From positions 7,592,501-7,656,500 of the forward strand of contig CM072336.1 in NCBI GenBank assembly GCA_036874045.1: a stretch of DNA of 64,000 nt, in the 5' to 3' direction. This DNA is from Cymodocea nodosa (taxonomy: Eukaryota; Streptophyta; Magnoliopsida; Alismatales; Cymodoceaceae). Below are positions 30,578 through 43,779 of the stretch, piece by piece. The notes below the pieces were generated by a model, which worked only from the letters and a program-made list of their open reading frames with translations, made no database searches and was not told the origin of the DNA. A program made the position numbers and the translations under genes. Positions within the stretch are counted from its first letter, which is position 1. Each line of letters starts with the position of its first letter.

Positions 30578-33310
30578 GATATTGGATTTCCCTTTTAATT
30601 CCTTCCCATGGGTTTCCTTTTACAAAGGGCTCTTGCCCTAATATAGTTGGCAATTGGTTTTTGTCATATACTTTGACAAATCATCTCCATCTACCTTAGT
30701 AGAGGTAAAATGAGGATATGTTTGTCATATATATGAGGTAGACCTAGCAATTGGGTTGCAATCATCTATTAGATAATTGCATTATCATATTTATGATTTT
30801 TTACCATATTTTTGTATATTTTAATGAAATAATAATTAATTATTGATGATAATTTAAATTAAAGTGTGTAAGAAATATATTTGTATCTAGTTTTATATTT
30901 ATAAATTTAATATTTCATTTCAAATTCTAAACTTGTATAATTAGGTAATAATCATGTTGAATAGGGTTAACAATCATGCATTTTATAGATCTTTCAAAAT
31001 AATTTGAAAATAATCTTAAATAATTGTCATGTTTGTTAGATTTCTATGGGAGATGATCCACTTACTTAATTCTCTTTTTTATAAGGACTCTAATGCAAGA
31101 TTTTTACCCAACCCTTTAAGATTTGTAGAATAGGAGAGGGAGAAAATAAAACAACACAATTTTACAGAAGAGAAGTAACAACTATCCCTTTTTTCCTTAA
31201 GATAATTGTTGCATTTTCAATGGAAGTTCAATTTGAGAAGTACAATGAATTTCATTGAGGTCAAAATTTTATTAACAAAGAAGGAACTTGTGAAGTTTCA
31301 TTTCTGTTAAGTTCCATAATTTTTGGAATACCACAATAATAATAGTTTTGTCTAAAATAGGGAAAGTTGAAATTAGTAAAATCTGTATTGTCTCTTGTCG
31401 TATTATTATTTTGTACTATTAATTGATTGTAAATGTGCATATGGAATTCCTTTAGTTAAACATTAAAGAAAATCTTTGTTTGTACCTATTTGATTATAAT
31501 GGAGGTTTTTGAAGGTAGACGGATCGAGTCTCGTGGTTTGTCTCTTCACACTAAAGAGTTTTCCATGTTAAAATATTTGGTGTTTTGTACTTGTGATTTT
31601 ACTTGATTTTTTAATTAATTCTCACATTTTACTTTACCATTAAGTTATTTTTGAAAGATCTGTTTGAGATTTTGCTCAACAATATTTCGTTATCCTATCA
31701 AGTGATAATCTTGTTATTTGCATGTTAAAAATTGCCATGTCCATGTCCAATACAAGCTACTGGTCAATATAGCTGACTGCACAATCATACGAGAATTTAT
31801 TGGGTTGGACTCAAATTTCAGGGCTATTAGATTGGATAGTTTGTTTGATACGATTTAAAGAGTTGAATTTTGAGGATCCTTGAGTAAAACATCCTTGGAT
31901 TGTCTCACCTTGAACACAAGGTTGAAACAATATTATCTTCAAAATAAAAGAGATGCTTATGCATGAGCAACACCAGCTGATCACAACTTCTTATGGAGTT
32001 GAATAGATGTAGTTGAGAAGAAGGGTCAATAGGTTGTTTCCATCTGTTCTTTTATGTTTTGCATTATACTAAGGTTTTCTTCTTAATTTTGAACTTGTAA
32101 CTTGTTGAGGTTTTTACCTTCCTTCTTTTAATCTAGTTGAACCACTGTGAACTTTATTTTGTTTTCTCTAACCTTTCTAGTTGTGGTCGGCATATATAGT
32201 CAAAGAACTATTTTAATGAAATTTCCGTTTTATCTTGAAAATAAAAAAGATGCTCATGAAATGATTTCCCAAAGACAAGTCTCAACCTTGGACCACACGT
32301 AAAAGAGCCTTAACTGGCATTAAGACTTATTTGCTACCATCAAATAAGGGGACAAAAACCTCACTATGTTTGGCTCCGCCAGCATTTGACTTTGATCATG
32401 TGATTACATACCCTCACAAAGAGAGGAGGCGACAATGTCAGATATGAGATTATGTGCTTGCATTGAGAGAAAAAAGATAACTTTGATTAGATATGAAATT
32501 ATACACCTTCATTGGGTAAAAAAAAAAAAAGATCTTGATTGAATATGGGACCATTATGAGCTTGAGCGCTTACATCGTGAGAGAGAAAATGATGACCTCA
32601 ACAAAGCATGAGATTGTACCTCCATTGGGAAAAAGAAATCAATGACATCGATCATGACTCTGTGAAACGATCGCTGCTATGAAAGAAGAAATTGACCTAA
32701 GGAGATCTAGTTCATAAAGTAACATGCCCAAATACATGTGAGATTATTGTTGCCATTAGAAGGTTTGAGTGGAACAATGTAGAAGTCGAAACTTATGTTG
32801 ACGCATAATAAACCAGGCAACAAGACTTCAAAACGGCAGTGGATCGAGAGACCCATCCATGTCGCAGAAATTTATAAATACTGCACAACCGCAGTTTATT
32901 TTGCACAACAGAAAGTCTGTAATTTTTGCTGTCACAGGTGTATGGGTTTTTATAGGGAAAGAAAGGCCTATACCAATCAATGAACCATGGCCTTTTTGCC
33001 AGTGTAAAAAGGCTAGACTTGTAATATTCGTGAGATATATCACCATCCTGTATGTATGTTATAATACAGGCGTGACTCAGGATGTTGGGAATCCTGAAAT
33101 AATCGGATTGAAGGGTTGAAAACACAAGAATGGGTTTTAGGTCATGATCCATGGAATTAATGAATTTATACAAAATCCACCATCAAATGCTTCGCAAATA
33201 TGCATGTTGATTAACCTGAGATTCAAAAACAGATGTCTAGTAAGACTTAATTTATAACCCAAGAAGATACTGTAAAATGGGTAAAGTGACTGCTGCTGTT
33301 GCTACTACTA
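30578..33310. other. AT-rich intergenic region, 3' of the dehydrogenase gene
   Basis: No gene recognised. The part at 33174-33310 just downstream of the stop codon is probably 3' UTR of the glycerol-3-phosphate dehydrogenase gene. Frames at 32793-33173 overlap on both strands and match nothing known. Confidence 0.35.
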
Positions 33311-33613
33311 CTAACCAGTGTGTTTTCCATCATAAAATTGTGCGTTTTTTGATGACTTGAAAGTTTCCAAGAATTCTTTAGCCTTCTGTAATTCTTTCTT
33401 CTGCCTCTTTTTATCCCATTTGCGCTCTGCAGCCAGGATTTCAATTACACGTGGCAATGCTCGGTTTGCTGCATCAGTATCCAGGAATGCAAGCCGACAT
33501 CTTCGAGCTATAAAGTCCACAGCAGATTCACAATATTCATTCCGTGCACAGTATGCAACCTCAGCCTCTAAAAATGGATAACCATGGGCAAGGCGCTTTC
33601 CTAGATTCTCATT
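33311..33613 (-). CDS. SDP6: FAD-dependent glycerol-3-phosphate dehydrogenase, exon 6 (last)
   Basis: Codes residues 526-625 and ends in TAG at 33313-33311. The acceptor AG (33615-33614) is preceded by a pyrimidine-rich tract. It encodes the C-terminal helical domain of the family, with LGKRLAHGYPFLEAEVAYC, the block AVDFIARRCRLAFLDTDAA, and a basic helical tail (KKELQKAKEFLETFK). The tail closely follows that of the Arabidopsis protein as I recall it. Confidence 0.93.
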   Translation of the reverse strand, partial: NENLGKRLAHGYPFLEAEVAYCARNEYCESAVDFIARRCRLAFLDTDAANRALPRVIEILAAERKWDKKRQKKELQKAKEFLETFKSSKNAQFYDGKHTG

Positions 33614-33872
33614 CTGCAAAGTAAAAGCACAAAGGGTAAAACTCGGAGGAAAAACAAAATGGAATGGTCAATAATCATCGAAAAAATAAATTAGTATGTA
33701 ATTTAGTGATAACTTTTGAGAAAACGTGATTCTACAAGCTGAATTTTAGGTGCATATTAACAGAGTTTGAACAGAAAAATACACAGATTTTCGAAAATGG
33801 TGAAAAATGTGTGTGAAATCATATTTAAGAAAATGCTTCCTAGTTTCAATGAACTCAAAGTGAACATTTGAC
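33614..33872 (-). other. Intron 5 of the dehydrogenase gene (259 bp)
   Basis: Flanked by GT (donor after 33873) and AG (before 33613) on the minus strand. AT-rich; no inserted element seen. Confidence 0.85.
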
Positions 33873-34131
33873 CTGAGCAATGTCAGCCACACGTTCAGCC
33901 AAAGTGCCATATGCATGAGCTAAATGCTTGCTGACTTGGGCGTCCATCACACCAGGAACAATCTTACCATTATGAGTCTTCTTCATACGTGTGTAATGCT
34001 GAGACAGAACAGTGAAAAATGAGGGTTCCCACCCTTCTCCTCCAACAATTCGCAAGTTGTCTGTGATACAGCCATTTGAAGGCTTTAACTCTGCAGACTT
34101 TATAGCTTCATTAACCACATCTTCTGCCATG
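33873..34131 (-). CDS. SDP6: FAD-dependent glycerol-3-phosphate dehydrogenase, exon 5
   Basis: Codes residues 439-525. The acceptor at TTTTCAG completes a split Ser codon (AG|C) with exon 4, and the donor is GCTCAG|GTCAAA. Exon 5 completes the second family signature, GGK-x2-T-Y-R-x2-A, whose first half is in exon 4. It continues with MAEDVVNEAIKSAELKP and GWEPSFFTVLSQHYTRMKK, matching plant homologues throughout. Confidence 0.93.
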
Positions 34132-34189
34132 CTGAAAAGAATTGTCGTAAGCATGCTTGATTGTGCCATTAAAATGAACAAGCAACAAT

Positions 34190-35318
34190 AACAACAATCC
34201 AAAACATAATCTTACTACGTGAGTCGAACATTAGAATCTTTTTCCATGTATTTCAATCTATAGTTAAATTTTCAATTAACAATAACAATCCAAGCTATAA
34301 TCCCTAAATTTTCAAGTAAATTGCATAAATTTAAATTTTTTCTTGCAATTTTTAACCAAGTAGTTTTAGACCTTTTTTATGTTTTTTAATTTCTTTTGCA
34401 CAAATTAATTCTCTTCTCTTAACTAATGTACTCTTTAACTTTCTGAGGATATAACTCAACCATCTATATCAATTTTCTCTATCTTTATTTAATGTAATTC
34501 TTACTCTATCCTTAATAAAATTATTTTTTAGTTTATCATTTATGGTATTATCACTTCATCTATTCTACTTTAGTTTTATGAATATTCTCTATAATTTCAT
34601 CATTGCTAGTTATTATAAATTATAAGCATTTAAATATCTTATTTTTATGAATCTTATAATCATTTAGGTATATACCTTCGTCATTATTCCTATTTTCATT
34701 GAACATACATTACATATATTCAATTTTTGATATACTTAATTTAAATTCTTTGGACTTTAAAGTATCTTTCTATAATTCTAATATAGAACTAATTTCTAAC
34801 TAACTTTCATCAACTAAAACTGTCTTACTCTTTCATGTCTTTTATAATATCAATATATTCTTCTTTTACTTTCTAAAACTCACCATAATAGGCTTCAAGG
34901 TATTCTATTATGAGCTTTTTTCAAATTAATGAAAACCATATGAAAGTATTTTTTCTTAACTATAAAACTTTTTATTAGTTAACTAAGTAAATGAATAGCT
35001 TCCATGGTTAAAACTTTTAGCATAAATCTAAATTAATTTTTTGTGATTTTAGTAAACATATCTTAGTCTTTACTCAATTGCACTTTCTCATAATTTCATA
35101 GATGAGCTTATTAACTTAATATCACAATAATTATTACAATTATATATGTTTCCGTTATTCTTAAGTATAAGTATTAAAGAACTCTTTCTCTGTTCATCTA
35201 ACATCTTCTTTGTCTTTATATATATATTAATTTCATACTCTTGCCAAAAAAAATTCCTATATTTCAAGTTATTGGCTTGATTTTGGTGTTTTGAATTAAC
35301 TTGTTTATCCACACTCAT
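34190..35318 (-). pseudogene. RTE-type LINE remnant in intron 4
   Basis: Minus-strand reading of 35088-35318 gives MLDEQRKSSLILILKNN, then NIYNCNNYCDIKLISSSMKL, a clear decayed match to the start of the RT domain of plant RTE-clade non-LTR elements (pattern DEWR-S-L-P-IKNKGD, NYRGIKL-S--MK). The lower end (34190-34290) reads like the conserved C-terminus (IDxNTWKKI). The same family lies in intron 2 at 43780-44014 and 48475-48640. Both copies lie in the same orientation as the host gene. Confidence 0.65.
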
Positions 35319-36389
35319 TTACTAAGATATCAGAGCTAGCTCTTATTTTCATTTGGATCAAAATATCAATGTAAAGTTCCTAACTCAAGAACATTACACC
35401 TAAGGTATACAATATTTTCCTCTTATTTCTTTTCATTACTCCGGAGGTTTAGTGCAACACATTGCTAAGAGGGTTACACACTTAACGAATTATCATTAGG
35501 ATACATGTTTATAAGAAATTGATAAGTTTTTATAGCTGATTGTCTAAGTAATGTTAATTTTCCTTTATCTAGGCTTAAGACTTACTATAAAAAGATGAAC
35601 TTGTGCTTGACATAGGAAATAACAGAAAAATAAATTTTTGATTTGTCTTGTCAATGGAAACAAATAGAAAATGATTTTTTTTTTAATCATTCATCAAATA
35701 AACACATTTCTCTCAATTATTTTGTAATACACATTCCTTACATCTCAACACAATCAACTACAAACATCATAAAATTACAAAAAAATCCAAAAAATCTCAA
35801 ATGAAAAAAAAATTCACTAATATTGACTCTCGTTTGAATTACATAACAATATCAAATGTCTAAAAAAACAATTATGAAAGAAATAACTAATGATACCACA
35901 TAGCATTGGTGATATCATTATGCATTGGCTTGCCCATTGCTTTTTTCGCAAAAAAAATTAGGTATGCTTTTAACTATATGTTGTATTCATTTGGATTGAA
36001 AGCACATGAATAGAAAGATATAAAAATAGAACATGTAATAAAAGCAATTTGCATTTTTTATCTTTATGCATACAAAAATTTCTTTCTTCAAGCACGCAAA
36101 AACAATTAATTTTTTCATGTAACACTTCTTCCTCGTCCCACTTCTTTGCTTCTTCCATATACCAAAAAACACTACAAACAAGTGAAGCATGGAAATAGAT
36201 AATTTTCTATGCCAATAGAGCAGAGAACTCCACTCATCAAAACATTAAAAAAAATACCCATTGAAAGAGAAATCCAAGCTTCCACCGTAGAAGGCATATA
36301 TATCTCATTAAACAACAAAAGATATATATTTAAGGAAGGTGAACAAATGACATATATATTTGATTAAAATAACGACCTAAGGCATTTTT

Positions 36390-36850
36390 TTCCAATAAAT
36401 CCCCAATCTATTAATGGGGTGGGAGCCCAATCAAAAGGAGAGAATTACAAGTAAGAAAAGCCTTAGAAATAGAGCCAAACCAGAACTGCAAAGAGTTCTA
36501 CACACTAAACATCAGGAACTAAAGAGAGGGGGGGAGCACCTAGTTAACCTCTTTGGCAACTGGGAACCACCATTCTATCCATAAGAAATGGCCATCAGGC
36601 CACCAAAGGTAGATCTGCCACATGCTTATAAATAACTTGCCACCTATCCATACCCTTCTTTGCCAGAGAATCTACAACTCAATTAGCTTCGTGCATCACA
36701 TGCTAGAAGTAATGCACATGCACCATTAAACCACACAGGTTGGCCCAGATCGGTAATGCCCGTCCCACTGCACAATTATTGCTCCTAATTCCATTAAAGA
36801 GGGAGAGAGAGTCTATTTCCACCTCCAAATGTTTCAATCTAAGGCATATA
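36390..36850 (-). pseudogene. L1-type LINE fragment (RNase H) in intron 4
   Basis: The minus strand reads LKHLEVEIDSLSLF, later IWANLCGLMVHVHYF, and HVMHEAN-VVDSLAKKG. This fits the RNase H domain at the end of plant L1 elements (LEVESDSL..., H-x-REAN-VAD-LA). At least two stops are present. The downstream part to 36390 is likely its 3' tail. Confidence 0.55.
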
Positions 36851-37133
36851 TATTTTCCCTCTTTGTGAAGAAGAATGGTGTGAGGAGAGTAGGGGGTTCA
36901 TGAGATGGAGTGGTTCGTGAGTTTTCCTTTCATTTCTACATTTTAAAGTTTGGAAATGAATGGAAGTGGAAGCCATTTATATAGGAAACCATAAGAAAAC
37001 TTTTGGATTTTTTAGAGAAAGTGGTTTTGCAAAAAAAAATTTGTTTGCCTTTCCTTTCCACTAGAATCCAAATGCACAAACCCCCACTAAAGGAGAAACT
37101 AACAAGGAAATTATATTCTTTAGCTTTTGTAAT

Positions 37134-39356
37134 TGTTAAGGTATATTAATGTATTAAGGTTTTATGTGTAGTGGATTTAATTCCACATTGAATATTTTGT
37201 AATGGCCACTTAATTATAACCTCTATGTATAGAGATTCTTTGTTAGTGAATACAATCCATTTCCCTTTATTCTTTGTTTCAATATGGTATTAAAGAATAG
37301 GTTTTATAGAGAACCAAAAAAAAGGAGAGAAACCTTAACCACCGTTGCCACCTCATAGTGGTGGTGATGGTGATGGTGGACCCTAACCACTAGCTGCCAC
37401 TTCCTCCACCCATAAAGAACTACTCCTCCCTCTCTTCCCAACCAATTACAACTTCTCCCCATGCCATCACAGCCACCATACGTCCACCTCCCTTTCCCTA
37501 ATCATCAATAGCTACAGCCTCCAATGACCATTCCTTTAGATGCAACCAGTCCAAAACACTCTCTCTATTACCTTACCTCTCCTCCAGTAACCATTGACTC
37601 TGCTAGCCCCTACTCCATCCACCATTGTGACACCTCCTCTTTCTTGTTCCTCACCCTCTCACCTACAATGCCACCCTCTCTTTCAAACCCAAGGCCACTA
37701 TCTCACTCATTTTTATCCATTGTCACTTCCTGAAACTTGTCTTCACAGTTGAGCCCATTAATGCTTTTATGGGGAGTCTGATGGAAAAGAAAAGGCTTGG
37801 AAATGAGCACATGGCCATAAAAAGAAAGTGAAAAGGAGGGTCTATAGTAAATATTGTTGTTGACAAAATCAAGTGATTGATGAGTCAATTGATTGATGTT
37901 TTGGTAATGTATAAACCCACTTTCACCTAATTCTTGTATTCTTATATAGTATCAAATTTTAGGTTTTAAAAGTCTTAAGAATATAAATAATTTAGAAAAA
38001 GAGGAGGGAAACTCTAGCCACTACCCTTCTCCCAACTACCAGTAACCTACCTTTCGTCATTGCTGTCAAGCTTCTAGGTCATCAGCCCCCCCTCTTCTAT
38101 CCAATACTACTAAAGTCCATACCCACCATCTTTTGTCTATTTCTCATCTCTCTAGTTAGCAACACTTGTGTAAATGGGTAACAGTGAGGCAAGTAGATAA
38201 GGGAAGAGGATTGGGATCAAAAGGGTTGTTGTGGTCGTGATATCAACACTAAATGAACACAATATTGGACGTATTTTGGCAACTAAGTTTCATCCATAAG
38301 AGGAAGAGCCACCCACCACTAGGGCTCTAAAACCTTAGATTCTCCTATTGCATCAATAGTGGCCTCCAATGCCTCACCTATCTCCACCTCTTGCCAACCT
38401 ATCCTTTAGCAAGTACCACTCTTCTCTTAAATTGGATGCCTAAAGTAAGAAGAAAAGAAAAGAAAAAATGAAAAAAGGGAGATAGAAGGGGAAGCATGTG
38501 AGAATAAGAGAGATAGAGAAGAAAACATGGTGTAAGAGCACATTTGTCAAAAAAAACACACAAGTGCAAGAGAGGTAGAAAACATGCATGTGAATATTTA
38601 AAAAAATGGAGGGGAAAGAAAAGAAAGGGAAAAAAGTAGATTGAATAAAAAAAGTAAAGAAAAAGAGAGAGAGTGAAAAATCATAAAAATAATCAATTTA
38701 AAAAAAATCCTAATGATAGATCATATCTATTTACATATTTTTACTTCTTGAGGATAGACTACCTTTGTCTATCTATTTTACTACCTCAAATTATATCATC
38801 TAATGATTAATCTATGATTATCTAAGATATAGTTCTTAAACTTGTCTTAGATTATCCTTGTTACTTCTACTATAACAACTACTATTACTTTTTGTTACTA
38901 CTTCTATAGAAACTGAATTTACTGTTTTTTTATGTATCTCAGCCATGCTTAAGTTTGTTAAGTTATTATTGAATCTATTGTAAGCTAAATGCTCTAACTT
39001 AAGAGTGTTAGAATGTTAAAGTTAGGTGTTGTGTATGGATTTAGTTTTACATTGCTTATTTTATGTTTATTCTCTCAATGTTATCTTTTTATATAGAGAT
39101 CTTATGTTTTAATAATGTATCAATTCACTTTCACCTACTTCTTATGTTCTCATAAGTTTATTAAAAGTTGGATATTCTAGATACTCTAACTTAAGTAGGA
39201 GTGTCAAAGGATATTAATGTATTAAGACTGTGTGTAAGGTAGATTTAGTCTCACATTAAATATTTTGCAGTGGTCACTTAATTGTAACTTCTATGTATAA
39301 AGGTCATATCTCTATTAGTGAATACAATCCATTTCCACTTATTCTTTCTTTTGACA
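37134..39356 (+). mobile_element. Small copia or TRIM-like LTR element cluster in intron 4
   Basis: Direct LTR-like copies at 37134-37281 and 39202-39356 share 'atattaatgtattaag', 'cacttaattgtaac-tctatgta' and 'gtgaatacaatccatttcc'. After the first lies 'tatggtattaaag', a decayed match to the initiator-Met tRNA primer site. Before the second lies aacttaagtaggag, a plausible polypurine tract. A related pair, about 37870-37950 and 39003-39165, seems to be interleaved with it. The interior has Ser/Pro-rich short frames (for example 37524-37733) but no recognisable pol. Boundaries are approximate. Confidence 0.5.
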
Positions 39357-40255
39357 AAATCAAGATAAATCAAGGGTTCTCTGCCTAAATCTTGGATCTA
39401 TGATAAGAACCAAAGCAAACATTCCATGATTTAATAGAAAATATCCATGCCAATAAATGCAAGATGTTACAAAAGGCTTCAATCTTCAATATAAACTACA
39501 ATGACTTCCATGCTTGATAATCCCGATGCTCACCGTATGGGGTTAGTAATATGCATCTTTTCTCTTCATTTATGAAATCTTCAATATAAAAAGATAAACC
39601 TAGTCCATGAGGCTTCCACCAATATAGAGTATAAGCAAGGTCTAATTAAAGTAATTTTGTGCAATCTCATTTGATGGTCTCCATGGATAGAAAAGTTGTT
39701 TCCTGGAATTTGAACTTGTAACCTCTAGGTTATAATGGAAAAATATTACCTTTATGCTGAAGCTTGTCTTTGTTAAATCTTTAATATGTAATGTAAAAAA
39801 TATTACGGAAAAAGAACTACACCCAAAAATTTAAAATGCATATATGGAAGAAAACTTTTACCTATTCCATGTCTATATTTGGATGAAATCAACCAGGCAT
39901 GGGGCATGACATAATGAGGTCTAACTACAAATAGTAGTATTAAAGCTACATTTGTTTAAGCTAAAGTGTGACAATTTCAGTCAAGAGTAACACTATAGCA
40001 GTAACTTGAAAGTAGCTCTTGCAGAAAAGAACAAAAAATAAAAAATGATGTTTATTTGTTAGAGCAGTACTACTTGCAAATTTTCAAATTTATCTTTTAC
40101 TCAGTTTTTATGAAAATAAGTATTATAAGTAATATTTTGTGTGTTATTTACTATTTTTAGGATAATCATGTTATAATATTTTAAATATATTTTAATATTA
40201 ATTATTGTTATAAACATATATATATATTACTAGCAAATGTTATTTATAACTATTA

Positions 40256-40691
40256 TGAAAATTAAGATCAAACAATCCGGAAATAATGCACAATCATACA
40301 AAATTATACAAAGACAGATTTATGTGGTTCCCCCTAAGGGTACATCCACAAGCTAGGTAGGATTGACAGTTTCACTATAGAGAAGAAAACATAGTACAAA
40401 TGAAAAGTTAAGTGCTTCTACAAAAATTCAAAAAGGGATAATATTCTGATGGATAGATCTACGTTAGACTGCATGTCTGGCTCCTATTTATAGAGTTTTA
40501 GGTGGTCCCAGATATCCCCTAAAATCACAGCTACAAATTCTCAATTAATTGCAACGGCTATTATAATTAATTCAGTCTTAAGGGCTGCCCAGAACTTTCT
40601 CCGTTACTGCCCAGATTTGTAACGGATGGTCAGTTATAAATATTATTTTAGAAACTGCCCAAATTTTCAGAATTCAAGTCATATCTTAACA
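40256..40691 (-). repeat. Solo-LTR-like block in intron 4
   Basis: 436 bp with TG...CA ends on both strands (minus strand: TGTTAAGATATGAC to TTTTCA). It carries a minus-strand TATA-like TCTATAAATAGGAGCC around 40478-40493. The plus strand has 'tatgtggttcccc-taagggtacatccac', a phrase common in dispersed plant LTR sequences. No partner LTR or clear target duplication was found. Confidence 0.4.
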
Positions 40692-40918
40692 ATAATGTTT
40701 ACGTTAAATAAAAAATAAAGTATAATCATGTCCTAGTCTTCTCATTTTTTCTCTCTTTTTCTTCTTTTATTATTTTTCCTTTTAATTTATTTTCTTTTTC
40801 TTCTTACTTTTTTTTTCCTTTCTCCCTCTTCTTCTATCTGACGCCCCCTTTCTTCCCCAACAACAACTACCAACCTAACACAAGAAGAAGCAAGGGACAT
40901 CAGAAGATAGGAGAGCAT

Positions 40919-41053
40919 TGGATGGATCTTGCGTGGGCAGTTGATGGGCTGACAGGAGGGCATTGGGTGGATCTTGCAAGAGCAGCTAACAGGTCAACAG
41001 GAGAGCGTTGGGCAAACCTTGCACAAACGAGTGAGGAGCTGACAGAAAGGCGT
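40919..41053 (+). repeat. Three 45-bp tandem units within a 174-codon open frame
   Basis: Units start at 40919, 40964 and 41009. Each translates to 15 residues of pattern W-x-x-LA-x-A/T-x4-T-G/E-x-R/H. They lie inside a plus-strand frame (40922-41446), antisense to the host gene and within its intron. Unit length in multiples of three makes the frame stay open, so it is not proof of coding. Confidence 0.55.
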
Positions 41054-42105
41054 TCAACGAACAGGAAGGTGCTGGGCAAATATTGTGCAGCTGGACAGGA
41101 GGGCGTTGACAGTGTACACGGATGGGCAGACCTCATGAAGGGGAATGGCATACTCAGGAAGCATCAAGTCGAAGGTGTTGTGCATTTTGCAAGAAGAGAA
41201 TTCCACCAAGGGTATTCTGGTAAAATCCACATCAGGAGTGGATGCTCCAACCCAGGTACGGGTTTTGAACCGTGCTTGAAAATGTACCGCAAAGAGGAGT
41301 TTGAAGTGAGTGTACTACTCCAACCCATGTTCAAATACAGATATATTTGTTTAAGAGCAGCTGTGCTTGCCTTTTATCACAGGTTGGAGTTAAGCACACC
41401 CTTAAATAAACACATCCTAAGACATGATTGCAAAAAATATGTTTAGTTACTGTGCATATGTATTTGAGATTTTTAATGCAAGTCTGACAGATGTAAAATC
41501 TGATAGTTATTCCAACAGGTAATTTCAATGTTTTATTGAAAAGAAGTTGGCTGAATACTACTGATTGATAAGTTTTCTCTAGATATCGGGTGATCAAGAC
41601 TTACTAATTGATAAGTTTTCTCTTGATATCAGGTGATCAAGATGATCAAGCACAGAAAAATAGAAATAGAAAATAAAAAGAACCCAAGCTTTTCAATTAT
41701 AAGAATTTCCTCCCAAATACAGAAAAGACCCCATGCTTGAATCAACAGATCTGCAACCAAACAAGGGCCATTTCTGAATGCAAATCAGCAGGTTATTTCA
41801 ATGTCAGAGAACCCAGATCCAGATCGCATCTTTTAAGAAGTGAAATTGTTGCTAAATGGGCAAATTCTAAGCATGCATGTGTGCAGGAACCTAAGTGAAA
41901 TTTAAGCTGAGGAAAACATGTTATAGTATTTTTTAACATCAAACAAATATTCGGTATCATGGTTATCAAGTTGCCGCCTTGTTTGCCTTCATGCTGTGAG
42001 AAATGTGTTATTCTGAAAATGTCGATGGTGTGGGTGTCGCAAAATATTTATTACTAAAATAAAAAACAAACTGAAAAATGGTAATCCACAAAAGATAAAT
42101 ATTAC

Positions 42106-42266
42106 CTTCGGTAAGTGGTCCACTTTCCACCAGTAATTGTGACCAAACCAGGACATTCTTCCATCACAATATGGTCCCTGGAAATGCTTTCAGTGTTCTT
42201 TGCTGATGGATCAATGGCCAATGGACGTATACCACTCCATGCAGAAAGAACATCTGATCGTCTTAC
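42106..42266 (-). CDS. SDP6: FAD-dependent glycerol-3-phosphate dehydrogenase, exon 4
   Basis: Codes residues 386-438 plus two bases of Ser439. Begins after TTCAG with VRRSDVLSAWSGIRPL, the conserved family block, and ends TGGKWTTYR, the first part of the second PROSITE-type signature (G431-G432-K433). The donor is CGAAG|GTAATA. The translation joins exons 3 and 5 in phase. Confidence 0.93.
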
Positions 42267-43363
42267 CTGAATTGTTTGGTGGAAATAAGAAAATATTTGG
42301 AGAAAACAGACTGATCAAATCAACAACGACATAAATACCAGACAAATATTATCTAACAAGCCACTACCATGCAACAGTGTTATATCTAATTGATTCCCTA
42401 CTATGGCAATGAATCCACCAAAATACCAATAGGACAGTGAGAATTTAATTTTCTAATGAACTTAAGCAAAAAATGTCATCTTTATACTTCAATATAACAT
42501 GAAAAATAAGATTTTCATGTCTAAAATACAACAAAAACATAACTACTTATGCCTCTCATGAAAAATCAATATGGAGAGCAACAGTTTGGATTTGAGAGGA
42601 ATACAGTTCCAATAAGTCTATCAAATGCATGAAGTGGAGAAGGGAATGCTGAGAAATATGATGCTGGGAAAAAGCCAAATGCCTAATTGCCAACACAGAA
42701 TATATGATTCATATTGAAATGACACCACCACTTCCTCAAAGCCTACAAACTTTAAGCAGCTCAATATTGAGAATGATCCTCGATTACACACTTATCTGTG
42801 TGAGAACACAATCAGAAGGCTTGTATTGTGACCTTTCTCCATTCACTAAACAATACTCCTGCAACCAAGAGCATGCTTTCAACAGGCAGTGTTTATCCAC
42901 TTTGAAAGCCATGCATTTCCCATAAAGAAGATGCCTAAAGTAAACTTTGTACAATCCTACTGATTAAAATGATGTTCTGGTACCAAGATTAGCACTTGCA
43001 ATTCAGTGAGAAATAGATATAGTCATTGCTAGATGGCCAAGGCCATTGTAAACATTGAGGTACCTCATGGAATAACAATAAAGTTTTGAAGGTTGACCAA
43101 CCATAAGCTTATGTATTACAAATGCTTGCAGTACACATAAAATGGGAATTTAACATAGCTAGAAGTATCTTTTATCTTATGCATTTGACTCTTGGTCTCT
43201 TGGATGTGGGATTCAAGACCAATGCTCCCACAAGTTAATTTAAAGATAGAACAAATTACAGGAGATAGGCTAAGTTAGTTTGATTCCATGTTAAAAAGAA
43301 AAGAAAATCTTAAGTAGCTTTGAAATCTATGAACCTATAATGTTAAAAAGAAAAAAGGTTCAC
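42267..43363 (-). other. Intron 3 of the dehydrogenase gene (1097 bp)
   Basis: Donor AAG|GTGAAC at 43363, acceptor at 42267. No mobile element recognised; a 73-codon frame at 42704-42925 on the plus strand matches nothing known. Confidence 0.85.
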
Positions 43364-43695
43364 CTTTACACTAAGGTAATCACAAATGGCATCCAATATA
43401 AACTGTATCTCATCTTCATGTGGTTCTGGAAGCATCGTGATTGTGGTACTGGAGTCTGTTGTCCCTGCAACTGTTCTTCCCAACCATGGAAGCATAAAGA
43501 CAACACGACCATCTTTAGTTTTAGGAACGATAAGTCCCATTCCCTCAGGGGAATAGTAATCAGGAAGAACTATGTGCACACCACTGCTTGCACAGATTAT
43601 AGGACTTGCTTCATTGTCGGCCATTTTTCTTATAGAATCACAAAAAGGTCCAGCCGCATTTATGATGATTTTTGCATATGCATTAAACTCTTTGC
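43364..43695 (-). CDS. SDP6: FAD-dependent glycerol-3-phosphate dehydrogenase, exon 3
   Basis: Codes residues 275-385. It starts GKEFNAYAKIIINAAGPFCD after TATCAG, and contains SSGVHIVLPDYYSPEGMGL, FMLPWLGRTVAGTTDSST and PEPHEDEIQFILDAICDYL. These are hallmark blocks of plant mitochondrial glycerol-3-phosphate dehydrogenase and contribute to FAD and substrate binding. The exon ends in phase 0 at GTAAAG|GTGAAC. Confidence 0.95.
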
Positions 43696-43779
43696 CTGAT
43701 ATATCAAGATTACGAATCACAAGAGAAAAAGAATGCTGTTAATATCAAGATTAACATTCAATTTTAAATTATATAAAAA

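Larger units (their letters stand above)
34132..42105 (-). other. Intron 4 of the dehydrogenase gene (7974 bp)
   Basis: Donor AAG|GTAATA at 42106-42105, acceptor TTTTCAG at 34132. It is filled with decayed mobile sequence: RTE LINE (34190-35318), L1 RNase H fragment (36390-36850), small copia or TRIM-like LTRs (37134-39356), a solo-LTR-like block (40256-40691) and a 45-bp tandem repeat (40919-41053). Stretches 35319-36389, 39357-40255 and 41447-42105 hold nothing I recognise. Confidence 0.85.

Noticed and set aside
43340-43699. Plus-strand open frame of 119 codons opposite SDP6 exon 3
   Set aside because: It is the complement of a well-conserved exon and matches no protein.
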